From Adiantum capillus-veneris (Eukaryota > Streptophyta > Polypodiopsida > Polypodiales > Pteridaceae), in NCBI GenBank assembly GCA_014529385.2, contig CM043953.1:114137049-114201048 (forward strand): a stretch of DNA of 64,000 bases. Direction: 5' to 3'. The position numbers and the translations under genes are program-made. How positions within the stretch are numbered: position 1 is the first letter of the stretch; each line of letters begins with the position of its first letter. This document shows positions 9,158 to 23,845 of the stretch, piece after piece. A model generated the notes under the pieces. The model ran no database searches and was not told where the DNA came from. It was given only the letters and a program-made list of their open reading frames with translations.

Positions 9158-9975
9158 TGTTGTAAGTCAAACCCACTTGCCTCGTCATCGGCGTCATGTG
9201 AGCAAGATCCCAAGAGTCACAATCTTATGAACGCACCCTTTCACCGCTTATTTATTGTAACTATTTCAATCAATTAAACACAACAAGCAATTACCGCCTT
9301 GTCTCCTATGTGTGTGTGTGTGTGCGCGCGCGCAATCATGTATGTGTCTGTGTGTGGCCGCCATGGCCTTCTCTCTAAAACTAGAACATGGTATCATAGC
9401 CGCAACAGCCCTGCCACCGCTCTCGTGAATAGCCGTCACCTCTCTCTTTTCTCATTTATCACGCCATCCCAATGCTCCACGCAATCGAGAACATGCCGCT
9501 CTATGTACCTCGACAAACACGTCATTCTATTGAAACATAATCAAAGAATGGTGGGCGGAATTCTTCAACAACAGCAATGGCGCGGAGATCGTGCATGAAA
9601 GTTTGCGAAAAGGTGGAAAGCACCACAAAAGCGCAAAGAAAGATGTGGAGTCCGTGATTATGCTGATGTCGAAGCTGCACATGAAGAAAAGACATGCTCA
9701 ACAAAGAGCCGCAATGAAGATGAAGTCGTCAAAGTTCAATATCGATCCAAGATAATCTCGCCATCAATTTGTATCAGTTACCTATGCACCACACGGTTGC
9801 AAACCCACAAAAAAAGAACGCACATGTTAGCGTAGTCGCACATAAGCAGTGTAATAACACCTACATGCTCCTCTCTCGGCAACTGTGTTTGAAGGAGCCT
9901 GTTGTAAGTCAAACCCACTTACCTCGTCATTGGCGCCATGTCAGCAAGATCCCAAGAGTCACGATCTTATGAACA
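9158..9975 (+). mobile_element. TRIM-like mini LTR retroelement, second LTR incomplete
   Basis: A direct repeat starts TGTTGTAAGTCAAACCCACT at 9158 and again at 9900. The first copy ends ...CTAGAACA at 9388 and is followed at once by TGGTATCATAGC, a near-match to the initiator-Met tRNA primer site of plant LTR elements. A purine-rich stretch (TTTGAAGGAGCC) precedes the second copy. The internal part is only about 510 bp with no pol. These are the marks of a terminal-repeat retrotransposon in miniature. The second LTR matches for only about 75 bp. The element looks incomplete and old. Confidence 0.75.
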
Positions 9976-10136
9976 CACCTTACCAGATTTCGTCACCATA
10001 GGAGTATCTCTTAATACATGGATTCATCTTTTCCTTGCTACTAAAAATTTGAACCTAGAAGACGAGCACCATCATTTGCAAGCCTTCTTATGCTTGACAT
10101 ATTGCTACATCAGCCATCTGTAATAGAAGCCTGACT
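9976..10136. other. Short spacer 3' of the receptor-kinase pseudogene
   Basis: No gene is recognised. The kinase homology fades out here and the LTR homology of the TRIM-like element has already stopped, so a rearrangement junction is likely. Confidence 0.4.
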
Positions 10137-13344
<3,208 letters not shown>

Positions 13345-13379
13345 ATTATCACAATAATTCCTACATTGTGACTTACCTC

Positions 13380-13613
13380 AACATCTTGAGCTTTTGTGAG
13401 GGGGGCATCGCATACCTAGCTAGGTACGATAGGGGGCAGGGGGCCGCCAGCCCGGTGGGGGGGGCGGTGGTCCCCTGCCCCCAATCGTACCTAGCTAGGT
13501 ATGTGGTGCCTCTCGAGCAGAAGCTCAAGATGTTCCACCAGGCCGACGGTCCCCTGCCCCCTATCGTACCTAGCTAGGTATGTGGTGCCTCTTGAGCAGA
13601 AGCTCATGATGTT
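13380..13613. repeat. 65-bp perfect-core inverted repeat plus a third direct copy
   Basis: The left arm (13380-13444) reads ACATCTTGAGCTT...CATACCTAGCTAGGTACGAT...GGGGGCAGGGG. The right arm (13471-13535) is its near reverse complement, separated by a 26-bp G-rich loop. A third copy in the right-arm orientation follows at about 13549-13613. Each copy contains the palindrome ACCTAGCTAGGT. The unit matches no element I can name. It could be the end of a foldback transposon or a hairpin RNA source. Confidence 0.85.
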
Positions 13614-14219
13614 ATGCATTTTATGAAAAACACTAAAAAAGACTATGCTTTTCTACATGAGAAAATTTCTAAATCTTCTTGTGAATTGAAGCAAACTCAA
13701 CTTAACAAGCAAATATTGAGGTTAACTCATGAAGCTAGAACTAAATAGGATTGGTTGGTTGAAAAATTAGAACACAATACCTGGGTAGAAAGCAGTAAGC
13801 AAATGAGGATCATATTGAGGAAGAAGACTGCATGGCCAGACCTGCTGCCTGCAAGCTGATGGTCTACTAGCCATGGCACCTATCTGCGCTATGAGTTCAA
13901 TGAGACGAAAACTTATGTTTCCAAGTTGACCTCCAGCTTTCAATAATAGCACTTGTTGTTTACTCTAGCTCAGAAGAAAGATGTCTTTGCCACCTCGCTT
14001 TCCCATAAGTAAACAGCAAAAAAACAAAATGAAAACCTTTCCAGATTTTTAAAGTAAAGTGGGAATAGTAAGAGATTCCTTAGGGCGATGTTTTATAGTC
14101 TTTATAATTCAAAAATGCTTCCTTCAAAGAAGCAGCAACACCAAGTACAAAGGACCCACAGGAAGGGGTGGGTCTACAGCTCTGCTCCAACAAAGGGAAA
14201 AATCAGTACAAAAGGTACT
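13614..14219. other. Intergenic DNA with a short coiled-coil-like frame
   Basis: Just after the third hairpin copy an open stretch encodes a helical sequence (NTKKDYAFLHEKISKSSCEL, then KQTQLNKQILRLTHEARTK) ending near 13748. It looks like a fragment of a transposon-encoded coiled coil but matches nothing I recognise. The remaining bases to the CACTA boundary hold no clear gene. Confidence 0.35.
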
Positions 14220-14409
14220 TCACATTAGCGACGCTCAAAAGTGAAAATCCACGGTGTCGCTATAGGCGTCGCTATTTTCTTTGTTGCATAACAACACTTA
14301 TAGCGATGCCCATAGCGACGCTGACAGGGTTAAAAAAATAAACCGAGAGAGCCAAAAACTCAGATCTCAGATCTGAGTTTTCGACGCTCAAGTGAAAGAG
14401 ATAACCCGC

Positions 14410-14567
14410 GCTCTCCCTCTCTCTCTCTCTTTCTTCCACACAAACACACACACACACACACACATACACGAGGAGAGGAAGGAGAGCCAGGTATGCTCCT
14501 TCCCTCTCCTCTCTCTCTCATGTTCCCTTCCCCTCTTTCTCTCTCTCTCACACACACACATTGTGTC

Positions 14568-14607
<40 letters not shown>

Positions 14608-14760
14608 CACATGCATAAACAAAAAACACACACACATACGCATAAACACACACATTGAGAGAGGAAAAGAGAGAATGAGAGATAAAGTAAAGAGAGACAG
14701 AGGGAGAGAGAGAGAGAGAGAGGAGAAAACAAAGAGAAAGAGGGAGAGAGATATAAAAAA
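14410..14760. repeat. Cluster of CT/CA and GA/GT microsatellites
   Basis: Several compound tracts are packed together: CT to CA at 14417-14466, CT to CA at about 14536-14560, GA at 14571-14603 followed by CA-rich sequence, and GA-rich runs to about 14755. The cluster is near the left side of the CACTA element. The long low-complexity frames here have no coding meaning. Confidence 0.95.
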
Positions 14761-14779
14761 CGTAGAGAAAATATGAAAT

Positions 14780-15300
14780 GAAATGTCATATTAAGATTTA
14801 GGGTTATGTTAAATTTAAAATTACATTTAATTAAAATTAGGTTAGATTAAGATCTAAGATTAAGTTAGATTACATTTAACTTATATTTAAAATTTATGCT
14901 AAATTAAAGATTAAGTTAAGATTTAAATTAGATTTAAGATTAGGGTAGATTACATTTAGATTTATGTTTATGTTGAGTTTAAGATTACATTAGATTTAAA
15001 ATTAAGACAAGATTTAAGATTAGCTAGGTTAGATTTAAGTTAAATTACATTTAGGTTTAGGATTTAAGATTGGATTAGGTTTAAGTTTATGTTGAGTTTA
15101 AGATTACATTAGATTTAGATTCAAGATTAAGACAAGATTTAAGGTTAGCTAGATTAAATTTAGATTTAAGTTAGATTACATTTAGGTATACAATAGATTT
15201 AAGATTAGATTAGATTTAGGTTTATTTTGAGTTAAAGATTAAATTAGGTTTAGATTTATGTTCGACTTAAAATTAGATTAGATTAGATTAGATTTTAGGG
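14780..15300. repeat. Degenerate TTAGATTTAAGATTA tract
   Basis: About 520 bp consist of irregular repeats of GATTTAAGATTAAGTTAGAT and related words. The same wording resumes for about 45 bp at 24437-24480 on the other side of the nested LTR element, which confirms that both flanks are one interrupted sequence. It is comparable in position to the low-complexity tract of the first CACTA element. Confidence 0.85.
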
Positions 15301-15421
15301 TATGTCAATGAAGGCTTTGCTCAAAGAGCAAACACTAGTTGCACAACAATATGTATATTCCCATCAGAATCTGACACCTATTAACTCACACACTAACCAT
15401 ATTCAATTAACCGTAAAGCAC

Positions 15422-15669
15422 TGTGCGCTCCTTGCCGCACTGTCGAAGCAAGGGACTTGCCAATACACCGTATGCGAGCCACAAATGGCTCCAAGCACAC
15501 AACAAGCCTAAACTAGCAAGCTCAAGGAAACAAAGGGTGTGTCACTCACCGCTCTACGCTCGCCTTCGTAGTGGATTCCTCGCCGCGATGAAGAAGAAGC
15601 TGCAGTCGTGCCGCGCTCAACCGCTTCGCCGCCGTCGTGCCTTCGTAATGCTCGATCGCACACACACGT

Positions 15670-15724
<55 letters not shown>

Positions 15725-16024
15725 AGGAGGTGAAGAAGAAGAAGATGGAGATGGAGCAAGAGCACTCTTCAATTGCACAAATGAGAGAATGAGTAAAAAT
15801 TAGGTTTAGTTGGCTTTTATAGGAGCTCACCCCATTCACACTTGGGCGCCCATGCTTAGCCAACTAACCCTAGCATGTTCGTGTTAGAGTGCGCCTCTCA
15901 TCGGCGATCACTCTACCTTTCCCTATTGGTCCGACAAGCCCGGTACCTGACTCTAAATAATACATAATATGGTTACAGTGTCCGTCGTAGGCGATGGGGT
16001 GTCCGTGTGCCGTGAGGGTTAACA
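15422..16024 (-). repeat. 3' LTR of the gag-protease element
   Basis: This 603-bp LTR runs from TGTGCGCTCCTTGCCGCACT to GTGAGGGTTAACA on the plus strand. It contains a CT-then-CA microsatellite at 15677-15724 that is longer than in its partner. The rest is about 99% identical to 23846-24426 by eye. Confidence 0.95.
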
Positions 16025-17652
16025 TGCCCCCCTTCTTGATGTAGATTCCGTCCTCGGAAGCTATTGAGTTGAAGCGGGTTCGTCGAGGTGGAAGAGCATT
16101 TGAGATGAATGTCCTTAGCCTTCTTCAGTCACTGCAAAATCAAACAACATTGGCACAGTAATTGCATTCTCTTAAAAAGCATATGCAGTTTTAGGTCGAC
16201 AAATTGATTGGTAAAAGAATTTCAAACAATTTGTTAGCAATGAACATTAAATTGCAATGTAATCAAATGCATAAACAGATGTAAAGGTAAAAAATTAAAC
16301 AAGTCTGGGGTCACTAATTTGACGGTCGAAAGGCACTAGAGATCGAATATTAATACCATGGGTAAGCTTCTTAATTTTCTGTGGTCAATTAAGTTGTTTA
16401 ATCGTGAGAGCCAAGTATTCATGTTCGAGGGCTGACTAGAGGCTATATCTAGAAGACTTTGTAGTTAAGATACTATAAAAGGAATTTCTCATGAAATCAT
16501 CGCCTGACTGATTACTTTTTCTTTGACCCCCCAAAGTCTTTTCACATTGATTCAATTATGATGTGTGTGCTTATTTTGTATGCCTTGGGTTTTTTGCTTT
16601 TCAAGGAAAAGCGCCCACACTGGGAACCTCTAGGGCTCAAGTACCATAGGCGATACATGTGAGTGAAGTACCAAATCAAGCTGAGATTCCTCTTCCAGCG
16701 TAAGATTTTACATTGTGGCACTTTGATTTTTTGTTTGTTCATTTTCATCATTTTAATTTTGTAACTTTGGGGGGTCATATAACACTGTTACATTCCCCAG
16801 GCTCATCACATTAGTAAACTCCCTTTATAATGCTTAAGCTAAAGGTCAATAGGGTCAAGCCCACTAGAAAGCCCTAGTACATTTCATACAATGCTGCCTA
16901 AATCGGATTAAGAACCTAAGTAACCATTGCTTATTAGGAAGGCATTCCCCATGGTATTAAGAGAAGATTTCTAATACCTAGCTTGGTCAAACTAGCTTAG
17001 TCGGACTGCTTGATTTTACACATAAACAAGTGATTATGACAAAACATTACATTGAATTAAATGTTTGATACTAAGCAAATGCACTGAATATTATGCTACC
17101 AATCACAATCAAAGCAGACAATCATAGATGCAAAAAGATAACGGCAATGCTAATGGACAAGAAACACCTGTTTGTGTTGATGGTCGCGCTTGATTCGAAG
17201 TGTGAACGAGAGAAAGGTTCCATGAAGGTCCAAATCCTATCAATAGCAACACGCTCCTGTACACACTATGAACACAAACAATACCTCTAGGAGGCACATC
17301 AGTGGGAAAAGAGAACTTTGCTAATCACTCAACTCTAAAACAGAAACACTCCTATCGTACTAATCTTACCTACCCTCCATCATTCAAGTGATGAGGATCA
17401 AAAGGTGTTTTATGGCATAGGTTTCTGTTTCACTGTACCAGATGTGACATGTGTAGGTCTGAGTCAATGTTTTGACTTTTATTGTGCATACTCGTTTGCT
17501 AATTGCTCTTGCTCTTTTTTTTTTTTTTTGTGAGTATAAATCTTTATATGTACATTCCCTAAGATTGGAGATTAAGAGGTCAGGGAAAAAGGTTGAGAGG
17601 GAAACAAGTGAATGATGGATGTCCACAAACACTCCCCCCTTCCTTGGGTAGA
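16025..17652 (-). other. Non-coding 3' internal region of the LARD-like element
   Basis: Between the end of the gag-protease frame and the 3' LTR lie about 1.6 kb without a recognisable domain. In an autonomous gypsy element this position would hold the end of pol. Only short frames are present. Confidence 0.6.
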
Positions 17653-20600
17653 TCATACCGTTTGAAATGAGCTTGTCACCCTTTGAAACCAATTGTTCCA
17701 GTTGGTAATAGGTGAGGATTTTTGCCAGTAGTTTTCTATTACCCTAGGTGCCTCGTCAAGTTGCAAGGGTGGTAAGGTACTCTCCCAGGATTGAACTTGA
17801 AGTGGTTCATCAGGTGATTCTTGAACACTGGGAGGTGTGGATTCTTTTGTAGCTTCATGGAGGTCCACTACGATAGATGGAGGCTGTGTAGAAGCTTTTA
17901 CCTCTATGGATGTATCACATGAGGAGCTAGAAGCTTCATGGGACTCCCCCCTTCCTGAGCTAGGTGGAACAAATCGTTCTTTCTTTGGTACCCAAACTAG
18001 CTCTGGACTAGGTGTGTAGAATTCTGTGATTTTTTTCTTTCCACGATCATTGATTCGTTTTGGAGCTACGGGATTGGGCTCACTTGGGTCAGGTGATAGG
18101 TAAGAGCACAATCTACGTTTTGGTACCCAGATTTGATCATTTCCTTGATAGTAGCCTTGGGCTTCCAATAGTCGTTTAGGGATCCATCGCAACATTTTCT
18201 TACTTTTCTTGGAGCAAGTGGTACGTTTCTTACAAGGCTTCTGTTTTTTAGCACTAGCTATGGTCACTAAAGAAGCTTTAGGGACCCACTTGTATGTTTT
18301 CTTCGTGACATTAGGATGAGTCTTGTCAGAAGCGATATGCATTGCTTGTAGCATATTTAAGGGTATAGGCATTTCATCCCCCTCAGGTGTTACCCAGGTC
18401 GTCCCCCTGTTTCCCCAACTGTCTATGGTTGATGCTAGGTGGACCCAATCCACATTGTCTGATTCAGTCATCCCAGGTAGGATATCCATATAAGGAGAAT
18501 CTTGGCCAATGTCTGTATCCTTCTTACAAGTGTAACAATATTGTAGTGGGGCCGAGTGAACTGTGGTGTCAGAGCGATGATCAATAATGGTTTTACTCCC
18601 TAAGGGGTGTACCTTACCAGTCACCAAATCCACTCTAAGGACAGAGTCTTGGAATTGCAAATAGACATGATTTTTAGACCAATCATGAACCATTTGTGCT
18701 TCCCTCATGAATGGTCGTCCTAAAATCATTTCATATGACATAAGGTGTTTAGAGAAATCCATTACAATGAACGTATGTCGTACCTTGTGTCCTAGAACTT
18801 TGATCTTAAGATCCTTGAGCATCCCCATAGGTTTGGCTATGGTACCATTTGCCATCTTTACCACAATGTTAGTAACACTGAGGCGGGGTTTTCCCATGGA
18901 TTCCCAACAATCTTTTGTAACGATGCTAACTCCCGCACCACCATCAAGAATTCCCTTTATAGTTAATCCCTTGGTAGTGATGGGTAGGGTCGCATTAGAC
19001 TCGTCGCCTTCAAAATACTGCCCTAATTCGTTAATGGGTACCTCGATCACAGACTCGTGTCCATCTAAGTCAAGTGATTGCACATGATTTTCCTCATCAA
19101 TCATAATCGAGTCAGGCCTATTTGGTTGCGCAAACTGCGGTAATCCCGTTCGTAGCTCTCCGTTAAGGAATGCTCGAAGTGCAAGGAATAACTCAGGATC
19201 TCCATACAGCTTTGCTATGATCGTGGTTCGGACCTCAGAAGACATGAAGTCCACTAGTTTGGCAACATTCATTGGCGTTTTGCAGGGTGTAGGTCCTTGA
19301 CTAGGAACTGGTGAGGATGGAATCTCATATTCCTCAATGGGATCAGGTATTCCTTCGTTAAACATCCTTCCCAACAAGAAGGGTGTATGCTCACTTTCTG
19401 ATGTCCCGTCCTCACTCCCTTCTTGGATGATACTAGATATGGCTAACGGTCTATGGTTCATGTGGGGTGGATGAACTTGCGTGGGAAACACTGTGTCATG
19501 AATTTTGACCTGCATGGGTTCTGGTTCTAGTTTCCTTTGAGTCTCCTCCACTAAACCTCTTAGATGTTTCACCTGCTCAATCTCGTCTACTGGGTTTGGG
19601 TACGTCCCAATCTTCTTTTTACGATTCTTCCCTTTTTGCCCCTGCGATTTATCTTGGGGGTCTTGGATTGGATTTGGAAACACTTGTGGTGTTTTCAGAG
19701 GCTCTTTATGGTTTTCTCTCATTCGGTTTTCATTTGGTTCCATGTTACGGTTTTTGTTGTCGGTCTTTCCCTTTGTGGTATTGGTTTTAGTCTCCATTGT
19801 CTCGACTGAATCTGAATCATCCTCGAGGTCATTCATATACACGGGGTCATCTCCTGTTCCTATGTTTGTTTTGGAACTTGGCTTTGAATTTTCCGTATTC
19901 TGCGACTTCTTCCTTCGTGTCTTCTTTTTCTTTGCTTGGATAACTGACGCGGTATCTCTCTCTTCGAGGATATGGCTTGGCCCTTGAAGCATGGACCGTG
20001 TAATCGCATAAGCGGGTGCGACGGGTGGTATTGGCGATGTCACACTAGCAATTTCGACCAAATTCAGGGGTGTGATTTTAGGCGCATTTGGGTTATAGGG
20101 GCATTGGGCAATCAAGTGATCTATGCCACAACGATTACATGTGAGTATTGGCATTGCAGACGTGCTCCCTTGATTCACTTGCATCTGTGCAGCATTCTTT
20201 TGCAGCCTAATAGGGCACTCCGCTACTCGATGTGGTCCACCACACTCGTAGCATTGAAGAGGTGGCCTCCTAGCCTGGGTGTTGATATTTTGACCTCTGG
20301 ATGCGAGAGCAGCAGCTTGATAAACCGGCTTGACTTGTCCCCAACAATCTTCCATGTAGTATATAGGACACTCTTCCAATGTATCAAGTCCGTAGGCAAT
20401 ACTAGTGTCTATTTCCTCCTCACAACCATCTGCATAAGCATTAGATGGCTCGCAACCCACTTGGTTCATAGGGGCGACTCTTGGATGCGGGGGCTGCGGT
20501 CCTAGCACAAGAGGTGGTAGCGGTGTAGCTTGTACAACATTTTGAGATCTAGGGACCATGTGTTGCGGTAGTTGCTCAACAGGTGGAGTAGGCATCAATA

Positions 20601-22832
20601 CAGGAGCTCGAGGCGCATCCGTCCAGGCTACAGGTGGTCTATTTGCCATCATATGTTTGATCATTAAACAATCCTTAGCTTGGTGACCATACCTACCACA
20701 TGCGTTGCAAGTTCCATTAAATTTTACTCTAAACGTAGGGCACTCACTAGTGCTATGTGGACCTAAGCAAATGGAACACCATTGTTGCTCCCTTCTTGGA
20801 TACATGTGACTATTTTGAGGGGGTCGATTATCCTTAAGAGACTCTTGGATTGCCTTGGTGAGGTCTGTCAAGAATGTCTCAAATACCTTTGGCTCATTGG
20901 CAATGGGCTTTGCAGTCATGGGTTCATACTCAATGGCTTGTGAGCTAGTGGATCTCGTGTCAGTAGACACCCTCATGCCTGCTATCATCAAGTTGTCCTC
21001 TAATTGGATTGCATTGGCAGTGACATCTTCCCAGGTTGTGATACCTCTAATCACTAGTCCATTATAGATTCCTTCATTCCTCAACCCTCGAATGAATCGA
21101 TCAAGCAGTTGGTTATTGTTGAAGCGCTCATTTACAGGGCAACGAGAGTTTAAGTGCTTTAGACGACTAATGAAGTCCCTTACTGACTCTCCTTCCTTAC
21201 GTTCGGCCTTCTGTAGCTGAGATGCTACACCCCAAAGCACACCTTCTCGTATGTACTCCTTTAGAAACAACCTTCGAAGGGTAGGGTAGATTGTTTTCTC
21301 GTCCACCCTTAGGGTCCTATACCAATCTCCAGCCTTCCCACTTAATGTCAAGCTTAAGGCATTGCACTTATGTAGTTCGTTGCGTTCCCCTAGGAATCAC
21401 ATACTTGTTCAAACACTTCAATGTGTTTCCTAGCATCTTCGTCCCCATTGAATTTTTGCGTGAGTTTGGCAATTTGTACTGCCTTACTTCTAGGCTCTCT
21501 ATCAGATGCATGACGCATATTTTCCGCGATAGATCGACCTATGGTTTGAGCAAACGCTGCCAAGTCACCTATGTGAGGAGGCAGGGCCGGTGGAGGTACT
21601 CTTGGAATCATATGTGGGAGAGGGACGGGTACCGGTCTTGGCATATGTGTGGATGATGCAGGATATGGAACATAACCGGGCATAGGTCCACTCGGATAAG
21701 AGCTAGGGAGCGGCACTCGAGGAGCATAAGCAAGTGGTACAATTGGAGGTGTGGGGGCCATGTGTGCATAAGGGGCTAGAGGCACATACGGTCGAGGCCC
21801 CATATTAGGTACTACGACACTAGGTAGTGGCACTGCGCTAACCGTAGATGTCATCGGTACATTCTCTGTCAGGCTTATCCCTGGAGTGAGCACTGTGTTT
21901 TCCTTGATAGAGGGTTGAGCCAAGTTAGGGAAGCTAAAGTTTTCGCTCGGAGGCTCAGATTGCATAGAGACCCCAGGTGAAATGACGTAAGATGGGTCCA
22001 TGGGGCTCATTAGAGGAGTCTCCATTTGTGATAGAGTAGGCTGTTGAGCCTTGCTCGTATCCAGAAATCTCATGGGGCCAGTTGAGAGTATATTTACCCC
22101 TCGGTTTTGCCTTTCTAATTGAATAATGCCATGGATAACATTACAGATCATTTTCTGTTGATCTTCGATGCTCGTGGCACTAGAGGTGGATTGTACAATC
22201 TCTATCCATCCTACATGGTAGGCGTGGCCAGAGTGTAGATCCGTCAACACCTCAGTGTGGAGGTCGTATGTCCAATGATCATTAATGAACAATCCTTCTA
22301 GAGTCGACGTGTTAACGGTTTCTTGTGAGGTAGAAGCAATGTTGCTCCCTGTGGTTTTACTTGCCACCAACGGTACTCTAGAGGGAACTTCTGAAGGAGG
22401 CAGCTCAACAGGGCCTTCTTGGTAAGAAGTTGGTAGGATATCCACATGGACACTCTTTGGGGGTGTGGGGTCCACTTGCGATGTGAAAGGAGAGTCCACT
22501 TCCCCACCCCCTTCGCGTGCTTCATCTGCATCAGGTTTCGAGCGAGTAGCTCTACCTAATGTTTCCATGAAACGGCTAAACATACTAGTACTAGGCTGTG
22601 GAGCTTCGGGAGGTGCATGGCCTTCTCTCTCAGTGTTTTGGTTAGGGTATGCTTCCATGATTTCTGAGTCGGAGGAGGAATCACTAGCGGCTATTTTAGG
22701 GTCTTGGGTGGTGCTACCTTGTGTCCCCGCTGAGGGTCTAGAGCTTATCGTGGATGGGTAATGGGTGTCCGTATGAACAGAGGCACTACCAATGTGCTCG
22801 TGTTCTAGCACCCGCCCAGAGCGTAAGTGCAT
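17653..22832 (-). CDS. gag-protease coding region of the LARD-like element
   Basis: Two long frames cover this stretch. The first begins MHLRSGRVLEHEHIGS and is Pro/Ser-rich. The second (1232 residues) starts with a retrotransposon gag domain (GKAGDWYRTL, FISRLKHLNSRCPVN). Four zinc knuckles follow: CSICLGPHSTSEC, CNACGRYGHQAKDC, CYECGGPHRVAEC and CNRCGIDHLIAQC. Only the second has the standard C-x2-C-x4-H-x4-C spacing; the others have x3. Then come a charged linker and an aspartic protease (IKGILDGGAGVSIVTKDCWE; the active-site triad reads DGG). After the protease there is no RT. Instead the tail carries four W-[VI]-P-K motifs (about 17985-18295) and ends in an acidic, Ser/Pro-rich stretch. 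It likely makes particle protein and protease for an element that borrows RT and integrase. Confidence 0.85.
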
Positions 22833-23845
22833 GTGCTTTTGATACCCTAAGGTGTCAAAAAGCTGCTCTAGGAGGCCTTGTGACTAGTTTTTAGCGTGTT
22901 TTTTGTTTGTTTTTTGCTAGATTTTTTAGAGCGTGTCGTGGAATGGGCCGTGTGATAGCTCGAAACGAGCGTATCGGTCAGAGGGTCGTGCCGTGCTTTA
23001 CAGCCCTCCGTTTGGTCACTCTATGCCCTCGGAATCCCTAAAACTGTCAATTTCCAGTAGAGAACTAGGCCCAAACTAGAAAGTCTAAGGGTGCAAGTGG
23101 GAAGAGAAAGGAGGAGAGTGGAGGACTTGTCCCACATGCTCTCATTCTCTCTTGAGGGAGTAGGGTATATATATAAGAGTGAGTCTAGTATATATCAGAG
23201 GACTGAGGCCTGGGCCTGGGCTTGGGCTTGGACTTGGGAAAATGATCCCGATCTCGATCTTTCTTTTATACAAACCAACCCGTCCGTTTTAAGAGTCACG
23301 TTTTTTATTTTCGAAAAATTTCGCCGCCCGCTCACTCGCGTTTTTTATTTCCGATTTTTTATTTTTTTTAATATAGAAAATTGAAAAACGCAGAAATGCA
23401 GAAATTGCAGGAAAATTGAAAAACGCAGAAAATTTCAATTGAAAAACGCAGAAATGCAGAAATTGCAGAAAAAAACGCAGAAATTGCAGAAAATGCAGAA
23501 AATTGAAATTGAAAAACGCAGAAATGCAGAAATTGCAGAAAATGCAGAAATTGCAGAAAAAAACGCAGAAATTGCAAAAATTGTAGAAAATTAAAAAAAA
23601 CGCAGAAATGCAGAAAATTGCAGAAATTGAAAACGCCGAACTTGAAAATGCAGAAATTGCGGAAATTAAAAAAACGCAGACAATAGCAGAAATTGAAACT
23701 TGACAGCAATTGCAGAAAACGCAAAAAACAGAAATCTCCACACACTCCTTCCCTGCCTTTCCTATGATAGAAATTGCACCAAAAGGAAGCGTAAAGTGCT
23801 AACCGAGCTTAGTGTAGGGCATATCCCCGGCAACGGCGCCAAAAA
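22833..23845 (-). other. 5' leader of the LARD-like element with primer-binding site
   Basis: This is about 1 kb between the 5' LTR and the first gag frame. The primer-binding site lies at about 23823-23842 on the minus strand. A repeat tract fills 23370-23740. The remaining leader shows no coding sequence. Confidence 0.75.
23370..23740 (-). repeat. GCAGAAATT tandem repeat in the retroelement leader
   Basis: On the plus strand the words AACGCAGAAATTGCAGAAA and GAAAATTGAAA repeat irregularly about 20 times; on the element's sense strand this is a U/C-rich CTGCAATTTCTGCG series. The repeat fills the leader between primer site and gag. Long hydrophobic Phe/Cys-rich frames over it are composition artefacts. 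Confidence 0.9.

Noticed and set aside
14790-15300. TTTAGGG-like words suggesting interstitial telomere repeats
   Set aside because: The tract is a degenerate TTAGATTTAAGATTA series; true TTTAGGG arrays are absent.
17837-20505. Several plus-strand ORFs of 60-177 codons
   Set aside because: They are shadows of the long minus-strand gag-protease frame.
23289-23745. Two Phe/Cys-rich ORFs of 125-150 codons
   Set aside because: They are translations of the GCAGAAATT repeat in a retroelement leader and have no independent support.
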